A stretch of 64,000 nt of DNA from JAJYSO01 sp964579505 (GCA_964579505.1 CAZOGC010000010.1:21797-85796); one strand, 5' to 3'; counted from the stretch's first letter, positions 8,459-17,527 are shown. Numbers and translations are program-made. The notes: generated by a model from the sequence alone, not told the origin.

Positions 8459-11002
8459 TTACAACAATCCAAATTGTGTAAAGTGATGATTTAGGTGTTT
8501 TCTATCTACTAATTTCCATTCAAATTTTGTCAATTTTCCGAATACTGCATGGGTAGGCGTAGCCTCAGGATTTTTCTTAAAGTATTCTTGGTTGGCTTTA
8601 TAAGCTGTTATTAAAGCTTCTTTGGCAGTAGCTAAATCCGGATGTATTAGTTCGGGCAATTTATCATCTTTATACAATGGAAGTTTGGCATTTTTAGGAA
8701 AAGGCCTATCGTTCCATAAACTTTCTTGCAGTTTTTCTATTTTATCTTCGGGAGTGCTTATAATTACCGCTGCATTTTGGGTTTCGTCAATCCTAATTTG
8801 GTACAGATATGTTAAGTGCTCTACCATTTGTTGAGCTGTCATTTGTCCCCAAGACGGTTTGCTATCTTCCGTCAATTTAGAAAGTGCTTTCTCAAAAACA
8901 GTTGGGGTTATTTCTACAAAAGTGGTTTGTTTTTTTTGCACCATTGTTAAAATGGTTGCCACCCCTACCAAGGCCTCTTTATTGTCTAATTCATCTTCCG
9001 AAATATTTCCATCAGTAACATTGGTATCAAAAATTTCTACATACCATTTTACGATTCCGCTAGGCAAGACTTTTCCTTTTTGCTCTTTGTCTACTTTTTC
9101 TTTACACGTTAAACGTACGTGAATGGTATCTCCGGCATATAACGGGCGTAAGAACCGCACATCTTCTATGCCGTAATTGGCCGCTACCGGCCCTTTGTTA
9201 GGATAAACAAATAACCCGGCTGCCATCGAAAGAATGAGATAACCATGAGCTGTAATCTTTTCAAAAATAGTTCCTTCTAAAGAGGTGGAATCGGTGTGCA
9301 CATAAAAATGATCCCAAGTAAGGTCTGCAAAGTTGCTAATAGTAGAAGCATTAAGGGTTCTACTAGCCGTTTTAAGCGACATTCCCGGTTGAATGTCTTC
9401 AAAATAATAAGCAAAAGGATGTTTGTCTGTCTCTTTATAATCGGCGTTGGGTTGATAGACCCCGGTGATTTCTGTTAAGGTAGTGGGCGATCCTTGAATA
9501 GCACACCGCTGCATATAGTGCTTAATACCACGAATACCGCCCATTTCTTCTCCTCCACCAGCTCGACCGGGACCTCCGTGCACTAAAGAGGGCAAAGGCG
9601 AACCGTGACCGGTACTTTGCTTGGCACTTTCTCTATTTACACATAAAATACGACCGTGATAAGCAGCTGCTCCAATAGTATATTCTTTAGCTATTTGGTT
9701 GTTATTGGTAAAAATAGAGCTTACTAAAGAACCTTTTCCCATTCTGGAAATTTGAATAGCTTCTGTTAAATCTTTATAGGGCATCAACGTGCTAACGGGT
9801 CCAAAGGCCTCTATTTCGTGTACGGATAGGTTCTTAAGCGGATGATTTTCTCTTAATAAAATAGGGCTGATAAAAGCTCCTTTAGTCGGGTCGGCATCAA
9901 GGGTTTCTACCTTGTCTAAATCACCGTATACCATATCAGCCGTAGTCGTAATATCACGCACCCGGTTACGCACTTCTTCAAGTTGTTTACGGCTTACTAA
10001 GGCCCCCATTCCTACTTCTTTTAAACGGGGGTTTCCTACGGTTACTTTATCAAGTGCCTTACCCAGAGCAATTTGTACATCTTCTATTAATTTTTCCGGA
10101 ACAATTACCCTTCGAATAGCCGTACATTTTTGCCCGCACTTAGCGGTCATCTCTCGCTTAATTTCTCGAATAAACAACTTAAATTCAGGGGTACCGGGTA
10201 CAGCATCTTCACCCAAGATTGTAGCATTTAATGAATCAGCTTCCATATTAAACGGAACGGATTCTGCTATTATCTGTGGATTGGTTTTTAGTAATCGTCC
10301 GGTAGAAGCCGAGCCGGTAAATGTAACTACATCTTGGGCAGTTACCGTGTCGAGTATGTTATGAGCTGATCCGGTAATTAATTGTAAGGCTCCTTCAGGT
10401 AAAATACCGGAGTCAATGATTTCTTTTACCACTGCTTCGGTAATGTAGCTCGTATCTGTAGCAGGTTTTACGATGGCTGGCATGCCAGCCATCCAGTTTA
10501 CGGCACATTTTTCCAACATTCCCCAAACAGGAAAGTTAAAGGCGTTAATGTGCACCGCTACCCCTTCTTTGGGTACTAATAAGTGATGCCCCATAAATTT
10601 ACCACCTCTAGACAAATCAACCGGGTGTCCTTCTATATAATAAGGTAGATTAGGAAATTCTTTTCGCAAAGAGGCATTGGCGAAAAGATTACCAATACCG
10701 CCATCAATATCAAACCAGGCATCAAATTTTGTGGTGCCACTATGATAGCTTATTTCATAGAAGTCTCTTTTCTTCTTGAGCAAATGAAAAGCTAATTTTT
10801 TCAACATCTTTCCGCGCTCTAAAAAAGTCATCTTACGCAGCGTAGCTCCCTCTTTTCTGCCATATTGAAGAATAGCCGGAATATCTAGCCCTTCTGCTGT
10901 AGCAGTGGTATATACTGCCCCGGTAACGGCATCGTATATGGGTTTTCCTTCGCCTTTACCTTCTACCCATTTGCCGAGTACGTAATGTTGTGTTTTTGTC
11001 AT
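8459..11002 (-). CDS. paaZ: PaaZ: oxepin-CoA hydrolase / 3-oxo-5,6-dehydrosuberyl-CoA semialdehyde dehydrogenase with C-terminal DinB-like domain
   Basis: PaaZ opens the oxepin-CoA ring and oxidises the resulting aldehyde in aerobic phenylacetate breakdown. Residues 1-520 are an aldehyde dehydrogenase with E254 (NMEADS) and nucleophile C293 (GQKCTAIRR). Residues about 530-690 are a MaoC-like hotdog hydratase with D564 and H569 (DHFYVH), the same five-residue spacing as the E. coli catalytic pair. The protein is 847 residues against about 680 in E. coli: residues 690-847 add a DinB/DUF1569-like helical domain (WGQMTAQQMVEHL, RKHLNHHFTQFG). Together with the next two genes it forms a partial paa cluster; the ring epoxidase genes paaABCDE are not in this window. 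A promoter box lies at 11059-11066. Confidence 0.93.
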   Translation of the reverse strand: MTKTQHYVLGKWVEGKGEGKPIYDAVTGAVYTTATAEGLDIPAILQYGRKEGATLRKMTFLERGKMLKKLAFHLLKKKRDFYEISYHSGTTKFDAWFDIDGGIGNLFANASLRKEFPNLPYYIEGHPVDLSRGGKFMGHHLLVPKEGVAVHINAFNFPVWGMLEKCAVNWMAGMPAIVKPATDTSYITEAVVKEIIDSGILPEGALQLITGSAHNILDTVTAQDVVTFTGSASTGRLLKTNPQIIAESVPFNMEADSLNATILGEDAVPGTPEFKLFIREIKREMTAKCGQKCTAIRRVIVPEKLIEDVQIALGKALDKVTVGNPRLKEVGMGALVSRKQLEEVRNRVRDITTTADMVYGDLDKVETLDADPTKGAFISPILLRENHPLKNLSVHEIEAFGPVSTLMPYKDLTEAIQISRMGKGSLVSSIFTNNNQIAKEYTIGAAAYHGRILCVNRESAKQSTGHGSPLPSLVHGGPGRAGGGEEMGGIRGIKHYMQRCAIQGSPTTLTEITGVYQPNADYKETDKHPFAYYFEDIQPGMSLKTASRTLNASTISNFADLTWDHFYVHTDSTSLEGTIFEKITAHGYLILSMAAGLFVYPNKGPVAANYGIEDVRFLRPLYAGDTIHVRLTCKEKVDKEQKGKVLPSGIVKWYVEIFDTNVTDGNISEDELDNKEALVGVATILTMVQKKQTTFVEITPTVFEKALSKLTEDSKPSWGQMTAQQMVEHLTYLYQIRIDETQNAAVIISTPEDKIEKLQESLWNDRPFPKNAKLPLYKDDKLPELIHPDLATAKEALITAYKANQEYFKKNPEATPTHAVFGKLTKFEWKLVDRKHLNHHFTQFGLL

Positions 11003-11058
11003 AATATTTAGCTACAAATTAAGGTGTTTTTACAAAAAACACACCCTTGCATTTGTTA

Positions 11059-11066
11059 CAAAAATA
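11059..11066 (-). promoter_or_regulatory. -7 box of the paaZ promoter
   Basis: Minus-strand TATTTTTG, 56 bp upstream of the paaZ start codon. It would drive paaZ, the hydratase/isomerase and paaY. Confidence 0.5.
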
Positions 11067-11122
11067 CGGAATTGCCGTCGTATATAAAATGATTTTTGTG
11101 TTTAACTGAAAATGATATGCAT

Positions 11123-11150
11123 AAAAAATGACCCTAAAAAAGGGCCATTT
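11123..11150 (-). terminator. Intrinsic terminator of the nitrobindin-like gene
   Basis: Stem 11126-11135 with 11141-11150, 10 bp including one G-U pair when read on the minus strand, 5-nt loop, then a T-run on the minus strand. It sits 25 bp after the stop codon at 11175. Confidence 0.7.
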
Positions 11151-11174
11151 CTATAGGTTATGAAAAACCATTTA

Positions 11175-11783
11175 TCAATCAATTTCTACACTTGGATGAT
11201 AACTTTTCACTTTGTGTAGTGTATTGATGTCAGTATGGTGCATTTCTTGACCGGTAGCAGCCAATTTCAACAAAATATCTGAAGAGTGCGTAAATGTGCC
11301 ATCATCATTAAATTTAAAAACACTATCAAAGCTTTTTAGCTCTGCACGCTCCATCAAATATGGGTTTTGAAGAATACCGAATGATGGATCACCCGGGGTG
11401 GCTTTAAAGTATATTTCTTTATCGCGAGGTTTAGCTGTTGCTCCTGCTTGAATAGCAATTCCACGACCAAAAACCACAGTACGGAACACGCGTCCGGTAG
11501 CTTTTTCCCATAACAAGTATCCTACTTCATCATGAAAAGGGTTCATAGCCTCTTCTCCGTGACGCCATGCAGTGCTGCTATAAGTTAATCCTTGTAAAGA
11601 CTGACGTCCATTTTCTTGGATAGGAATAGGTTTAAACCACGCCTTTTCAAAATAGCTGGTTTTTGAGGTTTCATCATCTTTATTGTGATAGGATAAATCA
11701 ACTCCTACATTACCTTCCCATTCGCCTACAAGTGGCGTAAGCGGCCCCAAAAGCTGGGGACCTAGTATTACATTTTCTGCCAT
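11175..11783 (-). CDS. Nitrobindin-like heme-binding beta-barrel protein
   Basis: A 202-residue protein of the nitrobindin/THAP4-like family (formerly DUF1794). The N-terminal LGPLTPLVGEWEGNVG carries the GxWxG-type turn that closes the 10-stranded barrel, and ILQNPYLMERAEL and the His-rich C-terminal strand (EMHHTDINTLHKVKSYHPS) could supply the proximal heme histidine. Family members bind ferric heme and react with NO or peroxynitrite. No signal peptide. It has its own promoter box at 11829-11836 and its own terminator, so it is an independent unit next to, not within, the paa run. Exact heme ligand not determined here. Confidence 0.75.
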   Translation of the reverse strand: MAENVILGPQLLGPLTPLVGEWEGNVGVDLSYHNKDDETSKTSYFEKAWFKPIPIQENGRQSLQGLTYSSTAWRHGEEAMNPFHDEVGYLLWEKATGRVFRTVVFGRGIAIQAGATAKPRDKEIYFKATPGDPSFGILQNPYLMERAELKSFDSVFKFNDDGTFTHSSDILLKLAATGQEMHHTDINTLHKVKSYHPSVEID

Positions 11784-11828
11784 AATTCAAAAATTTGAAA
11801 TTGTAAATATTCTTTTTAATTATACTCA

Positions 11829-11836
11829 CAAAAATA
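11829..11836 (-). promoter_or_regulatory. -7 box of the nitrobindin-like gene
   Basis: Minus-strand TATTTTTG 45 bp before the start codon at 11783. Confidence 0.5.
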
Positions 11837-11928
11837 CTAAATTATATTCAGTTAAACGAATTAAACGAGCTGCTTTACATGCTAAAAAGCCTAAAAATAT
11901 TTCTTATTTTTACCAAAACTTTAAAAAC

Positions 11929-12945
11929 ATGAAAATATTAGTAACCGGTGGCTTAGGTTATATTGGTTCGCACACTGTAATAGCTTTATTACAAAAAGAT
12001 TTTGAGGTCATTATTATTGATAACCTCTCTAACTCTAGTTTTTCTGTTTTAGAAGGCATCACCGAAATTTCTCAAAAAACGCCTGCTTTTCACAAGATTG
12101 ATTTACGCAATAAAGCAGCCGTTGCCCATTTTTTTGACAAGCATGCCGATATTGATGGTGTTATTCATTTTGCAGCTTCTAAAGCAGTGGGTGAAAGTGT
12201 AAAAAAACCATTGTTGTATTATGAAAATAACATTCACTCACTTGTTTATTTATTGCAAGAAATGAGGCGTAAAAACCTGACTAATTTCATCTTTAGTTCT
12301 TCGTGTACGGTGTATGGACAAGCAGATAAACTGCCTATTACCGAAGACGCTCCTATAAAAAAGGCCGTTTCTCCTTATGGAAACACCAAACATATAGATG
12401 AAAACATCTTACATGATTTGAGTAAAAGTGATGCGGCATTTAAGGCTATTGCCCTTCGGTATTTTAATCCGATTGGCGCGCATCCTAGTGCTAAAATTGG
12501 GGAGCTTCCTATTGGTACACCTCAAAATTTGGTGCCTTATATTACCCAAACAGCCATTGGTAAACGCAAAGAACTAGCTGTTTTTGGCGATGATTACAAT
12601 ACTCCGGATGGGACTTGCATTCGCGATTATATTCATGTAATGGATCTAGCAGAAGCACACGTTAAAGCTTTGCTACGCCTGCTTAACAATCAAACTACTA
12701 CAAATTATGAGGTTTTTAACTTAGGCACGGGATCCGGTAGTTCTGTTATGGAGATAATTAAGACTTTTGAAAAGGCCAGTGGTGTAAAACTCCCCTACCG
12801 TATTGCACCGCGAAGGGAAGGCGATATTACCGCTGCTTATGCAGATACTAAAAAAGCGAACGATATACTGGGATGGAAAGCTACGCGAAGTTTATCAGAA
12901 GCTTTAGCCAGTGCTTGGAAATGGGAGCAACATTACAATCAATAA
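11929..12945 (+). CDS. galE: UDP-glucose 4-epimerase
   Basis: A 338-residue extended short-chain dehydrogenase. It has the NAD-binding glycine motif GGLGYIGSHT at the N-terminus, the catalytic SSSCTVYG serine segment and the YxxxK motif in SPYGNTK. GalE interconverts UDP-glucose and UDP-galactose (or the N-acetyl forms) for glycan synthesis; the relaxed-specificity version cannot be excluded. Length matches E. coli GalE. A near-consensus box TATTTTTA (one mismatch) lies at 11905-11912. It converges with the rhodanese gene, 17 bp apart. Confidence 0.92.
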   Translation: MKILVTGGLGYIGSHTVIALLQKDFEVIIIDNLSNSSFSVLEGITEISQKTPAFHKIDLRNKAAVAHFFDKHADIDGVIHFAASKAVGESVKKPLLYYENNIHSLVYLLQEMRRKNLTNFIFSSSCTVYGQADKLPITEDAPIKKAVSPYGNTKHIDENILHDLSKSDAAFKAIALRYFNPIGAHPSAKIGELPIGTPQNLVPYITQTAIGKRKELAVFGDDYNTPDGTCIRDYIHVMDLAEAHVKALLRLLNNQTTTNYEVFNLGTGSGSSVMEIIKTFEKASGVKLPYRIAPRREGDITAAYADTKKANDILGWKATRSLSEALASAWKWEQHYNQ

Positions 12946-12962
12946 GCGGGGTAAAAATTATA

Positions 12963-13283
12963 TCAACTGTTTTCGGCAACCAATTTTGCAACTCCTTGCC
13001 AAGAGCCCCCATTAAGCACGCGTGTGCAACCGTTTTGCAATAAGAACCGTTTGGCTTGATCGGCTCGATGACCACTACGACAAAAAACGATAATTTCGTC
13101 TTTTGTCAATAATTCGTCTAATTTATCGGGAACTTGCTGCAACGGAATATTTATTGACCCTTCTACATTTTCGTCAGCATATTCTCCTATTGTGCGCACA
13201 TCAATTAAGGCGGCTTTACGCTGAATAGATTCGGCTAATAAAGTCGGATCGTCATTAATTATTTCTCGTATAAAATTAAACAT
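12963..13283 (-). CDS. Single-domain rhodanese-like sulfurtransferase
   Basis: A 106-residue cytoplasmic rhodanese. The active-site loop is CRSGHRA, with the catalytic cysteine followed by the usual six-residue loop, and the start LIDVRTIGEYADENVEGSINIPL is the family opening. It would carry sulfane sulfur as a cysteine persulfide. It is the last gene of a minus-strand set: TauE/SafE exporter, persulfide dioxygenase-rhodanese, this gene. The 113-bp gap before it contains an inverted repeat at 13331-13382. Confidence 0.88.
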   Translation of the reverse strand: MFNFIREIINDDPTLLAESIQRKAALIDVRTIGEYADENVEGSINIPLQQVPDKLDELLTKDEIIVFCRSGHRADQAKRFLLQNGCTRVLNGGSWQGVAKLVAENS

Positions 13284-13330
13284 AATCTATTCATTTTTAA
13301 GCGATTATTTTTTGTATATACTAAGTTAGA

Positions 13331-13382
13331 TATACTTTTTAGGCTAATTAAGTAAGTTGATTCTTTTAGATTAAAAAGTATA
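13331..13382. repeat. 11-bp inverted repeat in the sulfur operon
   Basis: TATACTTTTTA at 13331-13341 and its exact complement TAAAAAGTATA at 13372-13382, separated by 30 bp. It lies between the stop codon of the persulfide dioxygenase gene and the start of the rhodanese gene. It could be a processing or attenuating stem, or a pair of operator half-sites. Confidence 0.4.
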
Positions 13383-13396
13383 CCGCTGTGATGGTG

Positions 13397-14794
13397 TTAA
13401 GCTAAGGCTTCTTTGTGAAGTACTTCTCTTTCTGACCATTCTTTCATACCGCCGGAAAAGTCCTTAACTCTAGTAAATCCGTTTTTCCGCAAAATAGAAC
13501 AAGCCACAGTAGAGCGCGTTCCGGACTGGCAGTGTACAACAAGCTCTTTTTCTTTGCTTATTTTTTCTAAATTGTCTGGTAGGGTACCAATAAAAACATT
13601 GTCTGCCCCATCAATATGACCGGCATTGTATTCAGATATGCCGCGCACATCTACAATTTGAACATTCGAATTGTTTAGCTGTTTTTTGATCTCATCATAA
13701 CCAATCACTTCTCCTTGGTGCAATTCTAAGTCTAAATCCGTTATATCGGTAATATACCCATATACATTGTCTAACCCAATACGCATTAATTTTCGGGTTA
13801 AATCTTCTATTTGACTTTCATCAGCTATCAACATAAATTGCTCTTGATAGTTTAGCAGCCAACCTGCCCACGTAGCAAACGAATTATTACCTTGAATGTT
13901 TAGCGTTCCCATTAAGAATCCATTGGCATATGCTTCTTTAGTACGTGCATCAATTACCGTCATCCCTTTTTGGTAGGCCGATTTGAATTGTTGTTTAGAT
14001 AATTTAGGATAATCCGGTATAGCTATTAACAAGGGTCTTTTTACCTTGTTTAGCTTCTTCATCATGGCAAAATATCTGGGGGGTTCCGGTTGCCCTTCTA
14101 GCAATGCCTCCACAAATTTTTCTTCATCATCATATTGTAGTGCCCAGTTTTGTATTTTTTCATATCCTACCGTTGAGCTGGGTACGGCTCCCAAAGCTTT
14201 TCCGCAAGCCGATCCGGCACCATGAGCCGGCCATACCTGCACATAATCAGGAAGATCTTTAAATTTTTTTAAAGAAGCAAACATTTGCTTAGCTCCTTCT
14301 TGCTTGGCCCCTTTTACTCCAGCCGCTTCTTCTAATAAATCTGGTCGACCTACATCGCCTACAAAAACAAAATCGCCTGTAAAAATCATGGTTGGTTCTG
14401 ATGAGGCCGGACAATCAGTCAATAAAAAGCTAATACTCTCCGGCGTATGTCCCGGTGTATGCAGTACTTTTAGGGTTAAGTTACCTACGGTAATAAGGTC
14501 GTTATCTTTTACGCCTACATGGGTAAATTCGTATTGCCAGCCTTCTCCTCCTTCATCCGATAAATACATATCTGCACCGGTTACGGCAGCTAATTCTCTC
14601 GAACCCGATAAATAATCAGCGTGAATATGAGTTTCTGTGATATGGGTAATTCTAAAATTTTTCTTTTGAGCAATTTTCAAATAAATATCAATATCTCTTC
14701 TAGGATCTATCACAATTGCCTCACCTGTTTTTTGGCAGGCAATAAAGTAACTCCCTTGTGCTAAACTTTCGTCGTAAATGTGTTTAAAAAACAT
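13397..14794 (-). CDS. Persulfide dioxygenase-rhodanese fusion (CstB/BLH-like)
   Basis: A 465-residue multidomain enzyme. Residues 1-250 are a metallo-beta-lactamase domain of the ETHE1 type: THIHADYLSG, HTPGHTPES, GDFVFVGDVGRPDL and WPAHGAGSACG supply the mononuclear iron ligands. Residues about 265-350 are a rhodanese-like domain without a catalytic cysteine at the loop (MLIADESQ). Residues about 360-460 are an active rhodanese with CQSGTRS. It should oxidise low-molecular-weight persulfide to sulfite and transfer sulfane sulfur. CstB of Staphylococcus aureus has related domains in a different order. The TauE/SafE gene upstream would export the sulfite. No CstR-type repressor is present here. 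Confidence 0.88.
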   Translation of the reverse strand: MFFKHIYDESLAQGSYFIACQKTGEAIVIDPRRDIDIYLKIAQKKNFRITHITETHIHADYLSGSRELAAVTGADMYLSDEGGEGWQYEFTHVGVKDNDLITVGNLTLKVLHTPGHTPESISFLLTDCPASSEPTMIFTGDFVFVGDVGRPDLLEEAAGVKGAKQEGAKQMFASLKKFKDLPDYVQVWPAHGAGSACGKALGAVPSSTVGYEKIQNWALQYDDEEKFVEALLEGQPEPPRYFAMMKKLNKVKRPLLIAIPDYPKLSKQQFKSAYQKGMTVIDARTKEAYANGFLMGTLNIQGNNSFATWAGWLLNYQEQFMLIADESQIEDLTRKLMRIGLDNVYGYITDITDLDLELHQGEVIGYDEIKKQLNNSNVQIVDVRGISEYNAGHIDGADNVFIGTLPDNLEKISKEKELVVHCQSGTRSTVACSILRKNGFTRVKDFSGGMKEWSEREVLHKEALA

Positions 14795-14930
14795 AGTTTT
14801 TAAGTCCTTTTATATTTTTTGCTAATTTAGAATTATTATGAATCGCTTCTATCAATTTTTAGTAAAAATTAGCGTTTCGTACGTTAAAATTTGTAAAGCA
14901 TGCTAATGAATCTATTTGACCCCAACAAAT

Positions 14931-15725
14931 CTAACTTAAAAGGGTTTCTTTTAGTATGATATAAACCCCTATTATTAACACGAACCAACCAAAAGCCGGT
15001 TTTAGTTTTTTGCCGTTTATCTTTTTAGAGATGGCTAACCCTATAAGAATACCGACAATTGCCAACCCAATTATTTTTAGGAGAAAAAACCAATCAATGG
15101 CTGCTATTTCTCCTCCCCAAAACCCAATTAATGATTTTGCAGAAATGATGAGTAAAGAGGTGCCAACAGCCTCTTTCATAGGTAATTTGTTTAGAATAAC
15201 AAGCGTCGGAATAATTAAGAACCCGCCGCCGGCTCCTACTAATCCGGTTGAAACACCTACTAATATACCTAAAATAAAGGTAAATGGGTAGTTTGTTTTA
15301 TGGGTAGTGTTTTCATTTTCAGTAGATTTTTTTTTCCCTTTTATCATGCTATAAGAGGCTAAAATCATCAGCACTCCAAAAAACAGCATCAGAAACAACC
15401 CTTTTGTTAACGTATAATTTCCTATTTGTACAATGTGGTCAGGAATGGCCGGAAGAATATTAGCTCTTGTAAAAAAAACAGCCGCAATAGAAGGAATACC
15501 AAAGAGCATTGCCATTTTAATATCGATGATTCCATCTCTTAAATAGGATGCGGCCCCTATTAAACTAGTGGTTCCTGCAATAAAAAGTGAATATGAGGTG
15601 GCTAGTACAGTGTCTATTTTAAATAAGTAAGCCAATATAGGAATGGCAAGAATAGTGCCTCCACTACCAATTAATCCTAATACTAATCCTATAAAGATGG
15701 AAGCAATATATCCTGCTGTTTCCAT
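14931..15725 (-). CDS. Sulfite exporter, TauE/SafE family
   Basis: A 264-residue membrane protein with about eight helices and the two internal glycine-rich repeats of the family (GLIGSGGTILAIPILAYLF and GLVGAGGGFLIIPTLVIL). TauE/SafE proteins move sulfite, sulfoacetate or related anions out of the cell. It is the first gene of a three-gene minus-strand group and lies 136 bp upstream of the persulfide dioxygenase fusion, which produces sulfite. That pairing is known from cst operons and is the main support for sulfite as substrate. Confidence 0.88.
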   Translation of the reverse strand: METAGYIASIFIGLVLGLIGSGGTILAIPILAYLFKIDTVLATSYSLFIAGTTSLIGAASYLRDGIIDIKMAMLFGIPSIAAVFFTRANILPAIPDHIVQIGNYTLTKGLFLMLFFGVLMILASYSMIKGKKKSTENENTTHKTNYPFTFILGILVGVSTGLVGAGGGFLIIPTLVILNKLPMKEAVGTSLLIISAKSLIGFWGGEIAAIDWFFLLKIIGLAIVGILIGLAISKKINGKKLKPAFGWFVLIIGVYIILKETLLS

Positions 15726-15798
15726 AATGTTTAATAATAATTTTATTTATAAATAACTGAAATACAAGGATTAATTAGCTCTTTATTGAAATAATAAT

Positions 15799-16827
15799 TT
15801 AAGAATATAATTCTTGGTGTTTGGCATAATTGCGCCATTTTTCAATACAAGCTTGCATATCATTCGGAATAGGCGAATCAAAATCCATCCATTTTTTAGT
15901 TACCGGATGTTCAAAACCTAATGTTTTAGCGTGCAAAGCTTGTCGGGGTAATATTTTAAAACAGTTTTCTACAAACTGTTTGTATTTTGTAAAAGTGGTT
16001 CCTTTTAAAATTTTATCACCTCCATAACGTTCATCATTAAAAAGCGTGTGCCCTATGTGTTTCATATGCACTCTAATTTGGTGGGTACGGCCGGTTTCTA
16101 ACCGACATGACACTAAGGTAACATACCCAAAACGTTCTAGCACTTTATAATGTGTTACTGCATGCTTTCCTTTTTCTTCATCTTCTTCTTCAAAGACAAT
16201 TTGTTGTAACCTGTTTTTAGGATTCCGGCCAATATTTCCTTCTACCGTGCCTTCTTCTTCGTCTATATTTCCCCACACCAAAGCAATATATTCTCGCTTA
16301 CTCGTTTTATGAAAAAATTGCGCCGCTAAATAAGTCATGGCTTGTTCTGTTTTTGCTACTACCAACAGCCCGCTGGTGTCTTTGTCAATTCGGTGCACTA
16401 AACCCGGCCTATCAGAAGAGTTTTTTGGTAAATTTTCAAAGTGATAAACCAGCGCATTTATCATCGTTCCCGAATAATTTCCATGTCCGGGGTGAACCAC
16501 CATCCCCGCCGGTTTATTAACGACCAGTAAAGCATCATCTTCGTACACAATGTTTAACGGAATGTCTTCAGGAACCAATAGATTTTCATAGGGTGGATGC
16601 GCAAATTTCACACGTATCTCATCTCCGGGTTTTACCTTGTAATTGGGCTTAACCGGTTGGTCGTTTACAAAAACGTATCCGTCTTTGGCGGCATTTTGAA
16701 TTTTGTTTCGCGTAGCATTTTCAATAAAATTCATCAAGAATTTATCAATGCGCAGTGGCTCTTGCCCTTTATCTGCTACAAAATGATAATGTTCGTACAG
16801 AGTTTCTTCTTCCGGGTTTTCACTCAT
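15799..16827 (-). CDS. RluA family pseudouridine synthase (RluD-like)
   Basis: A 342-residue protein. An S4 RNA-binding domain occupies residues about 15-80 (RIDKFLMNFIENATRNKIQ), followed by the catalytic domain with the signature HRIDKDTSGLLVV, whose aspartate is the catalytic residue. The architecture matches RluC/RluD enzymes that modify 23S rRNA. Which uridines it modifies is not visible. It follows the PASTA gene by 8 bp on the minus strand, so the two are probably co-transcribed from the box at 17447-17454. Confidence 0.9.
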   Translation of the reverse strand: MSENPEEETLYEHYHFVADKGQEPLRIDKFLMNFIENATRNKIQNAAKDGYVFVNDQPVKPNYKVKPGDEIRVKFAHPPYENLLVPEDIPLNIVYEDDALLVVNKPAGMVVHPGHGNYSGTMINALVYHFENLPKNSSDRPGLVHRIDKDTSGLLVVAKTEQAMTYLAAQFFHKTSKREYIALVWGNIDEEEGTVEGNIGRNPKNRLQQIVFEEEDEEKGKHAVTHYKVLERFGYVTLVSCRLETGRTHQIRVHMKHIGHTLFNDERYGGDKILKGTTFTKYKQFVENCFKILPRQALHAKTLGFEHPVTKKWMDFDSPIPNDMQACIEKWRNYAKHQELYS

Positions 16828-16835
16828 CTCTATCG

Positions 16836-17426
16836 TTATTCGGTCTTCAAGGTATCTGACTCAGCAGGTGCCGGCGCTCTTCCTCCACTTCCTAATACCA
16901 AGTTAATGGTGGTTGTTTTCATTACCTTATCACCCGGCATAATTTCTTTTCCGTTAGCCCACAATTCAAGTACCACATCACGAGCAATATCGGGTTTATA
17001 CGTAATATCACCTATTTTAAAACCCATTGATTGCAAAGTAGGGATGACTTGCCTTTTGGTATGACGAATTAAATCAGGGATTTCAATTTTAGGATAACCG
17101 GAAGGGTTTAATTTTAAATAAATTCTTCGGTCTTCTTTAACGTGATGCCCGGGTTTAGGATTCTGTTCAATAACCGAGTATTTAGGATATTTAGGATTAT
17201 AATTGGCAGAATCTATCACCTCATAGCGCAAATGCATCTCATCTAATTTTTGTGATACACTATCTAACGTTAGCCCCGTAAGGTTGGGAGTAACAATATA
17301 TTCACCGTGATGCGTTTCTACATTTAGCCACTTCAGTGCCAAGAAAATGAGCACAACGGTAATAATGATTGCCAAAAGGACTTGAATCCAGAAGGTCTTG
17401 CTGGTAACAAATTTAAAAAAGTTCAT
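16836..17426 (-). CDS. Single-pass membrane protein with PASTA domains
   Basis: A 196-residue protein with one N-terminal membrane helix at residues about 12-32 and two to three PASTA modules outside (YIVTPNLTGLTLDSVSQKL, YSVIEQNPKPGHHVK, KIEIPDLIRHTKRQVIPTL). PASTA modules bind peptidoglycan in Ser/Thr kinases and penicillin-binding proteins, but no kinase or transpeptidase domain is attached here. It sits beside ddl (divergent) and a pseudouridine synthase, an arrangement I recall from other Flavobacteriia. A role in sensing or scaffolding the cell wall is inference. Confidence 0.85.
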   Translation of the reverse strand: MNFFKFVTSKTFWIQVLLAIIITVVLIFLALKWLNVETHHGEYIVTPNLTGLTLDSVSQKLDEMHLRYEVIDSANYNPKYPKYSVIEQNPKPGHHVKEDRRIYLKLNPSGYPKIEIPDLIRHTKRQVIPTLQSMGFKIGDITYKPDIARDVVLELWANGKEIMPGDKVMKTTTINLVLGSGGRAPAPAESDTLKTE

Positions 17427-17446
17427 GTTTTGTCAAAATTCTTGGA

Positions 17447-17454
17447 CAAAGATA
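17447..17454 (-). promoter_or_regulatory. -7 box of the PASTA-rluA operon
   Basis: Minus-strand TATCTTTG, 20 bp before the start codon at 17426. It is back to back with the ddl promoter box at 17467-17474. Confidence 0.5.
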
Positions 17455-17466
17455 AAAAAACACGTG

Positions 17467-17474
17467 TATTTTTG
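17467..17474 (+). promoter_or_regulatory. -7 box of the ddl promoter
   Basis: TATTTTTG, 53 bp before the ddl ATG. A TTG at 17442-17444 gives a possible -33 element with a slightly long 22-bp spacer. Confidence 0.5.
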
Positions 17475-17527
17475 TTGTGATGAGTCATCTGTTATTTTAA
17501 AACGTAAAATAAACCTATTTATTTGTC

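Noticed and set aside
9912..10364. 150-codon open frame on the plus strand
   Set aside because: It lies wholly inside paaZ on the opposite strand, which has catalytic motifs throughout; the frame has no family resemblance.
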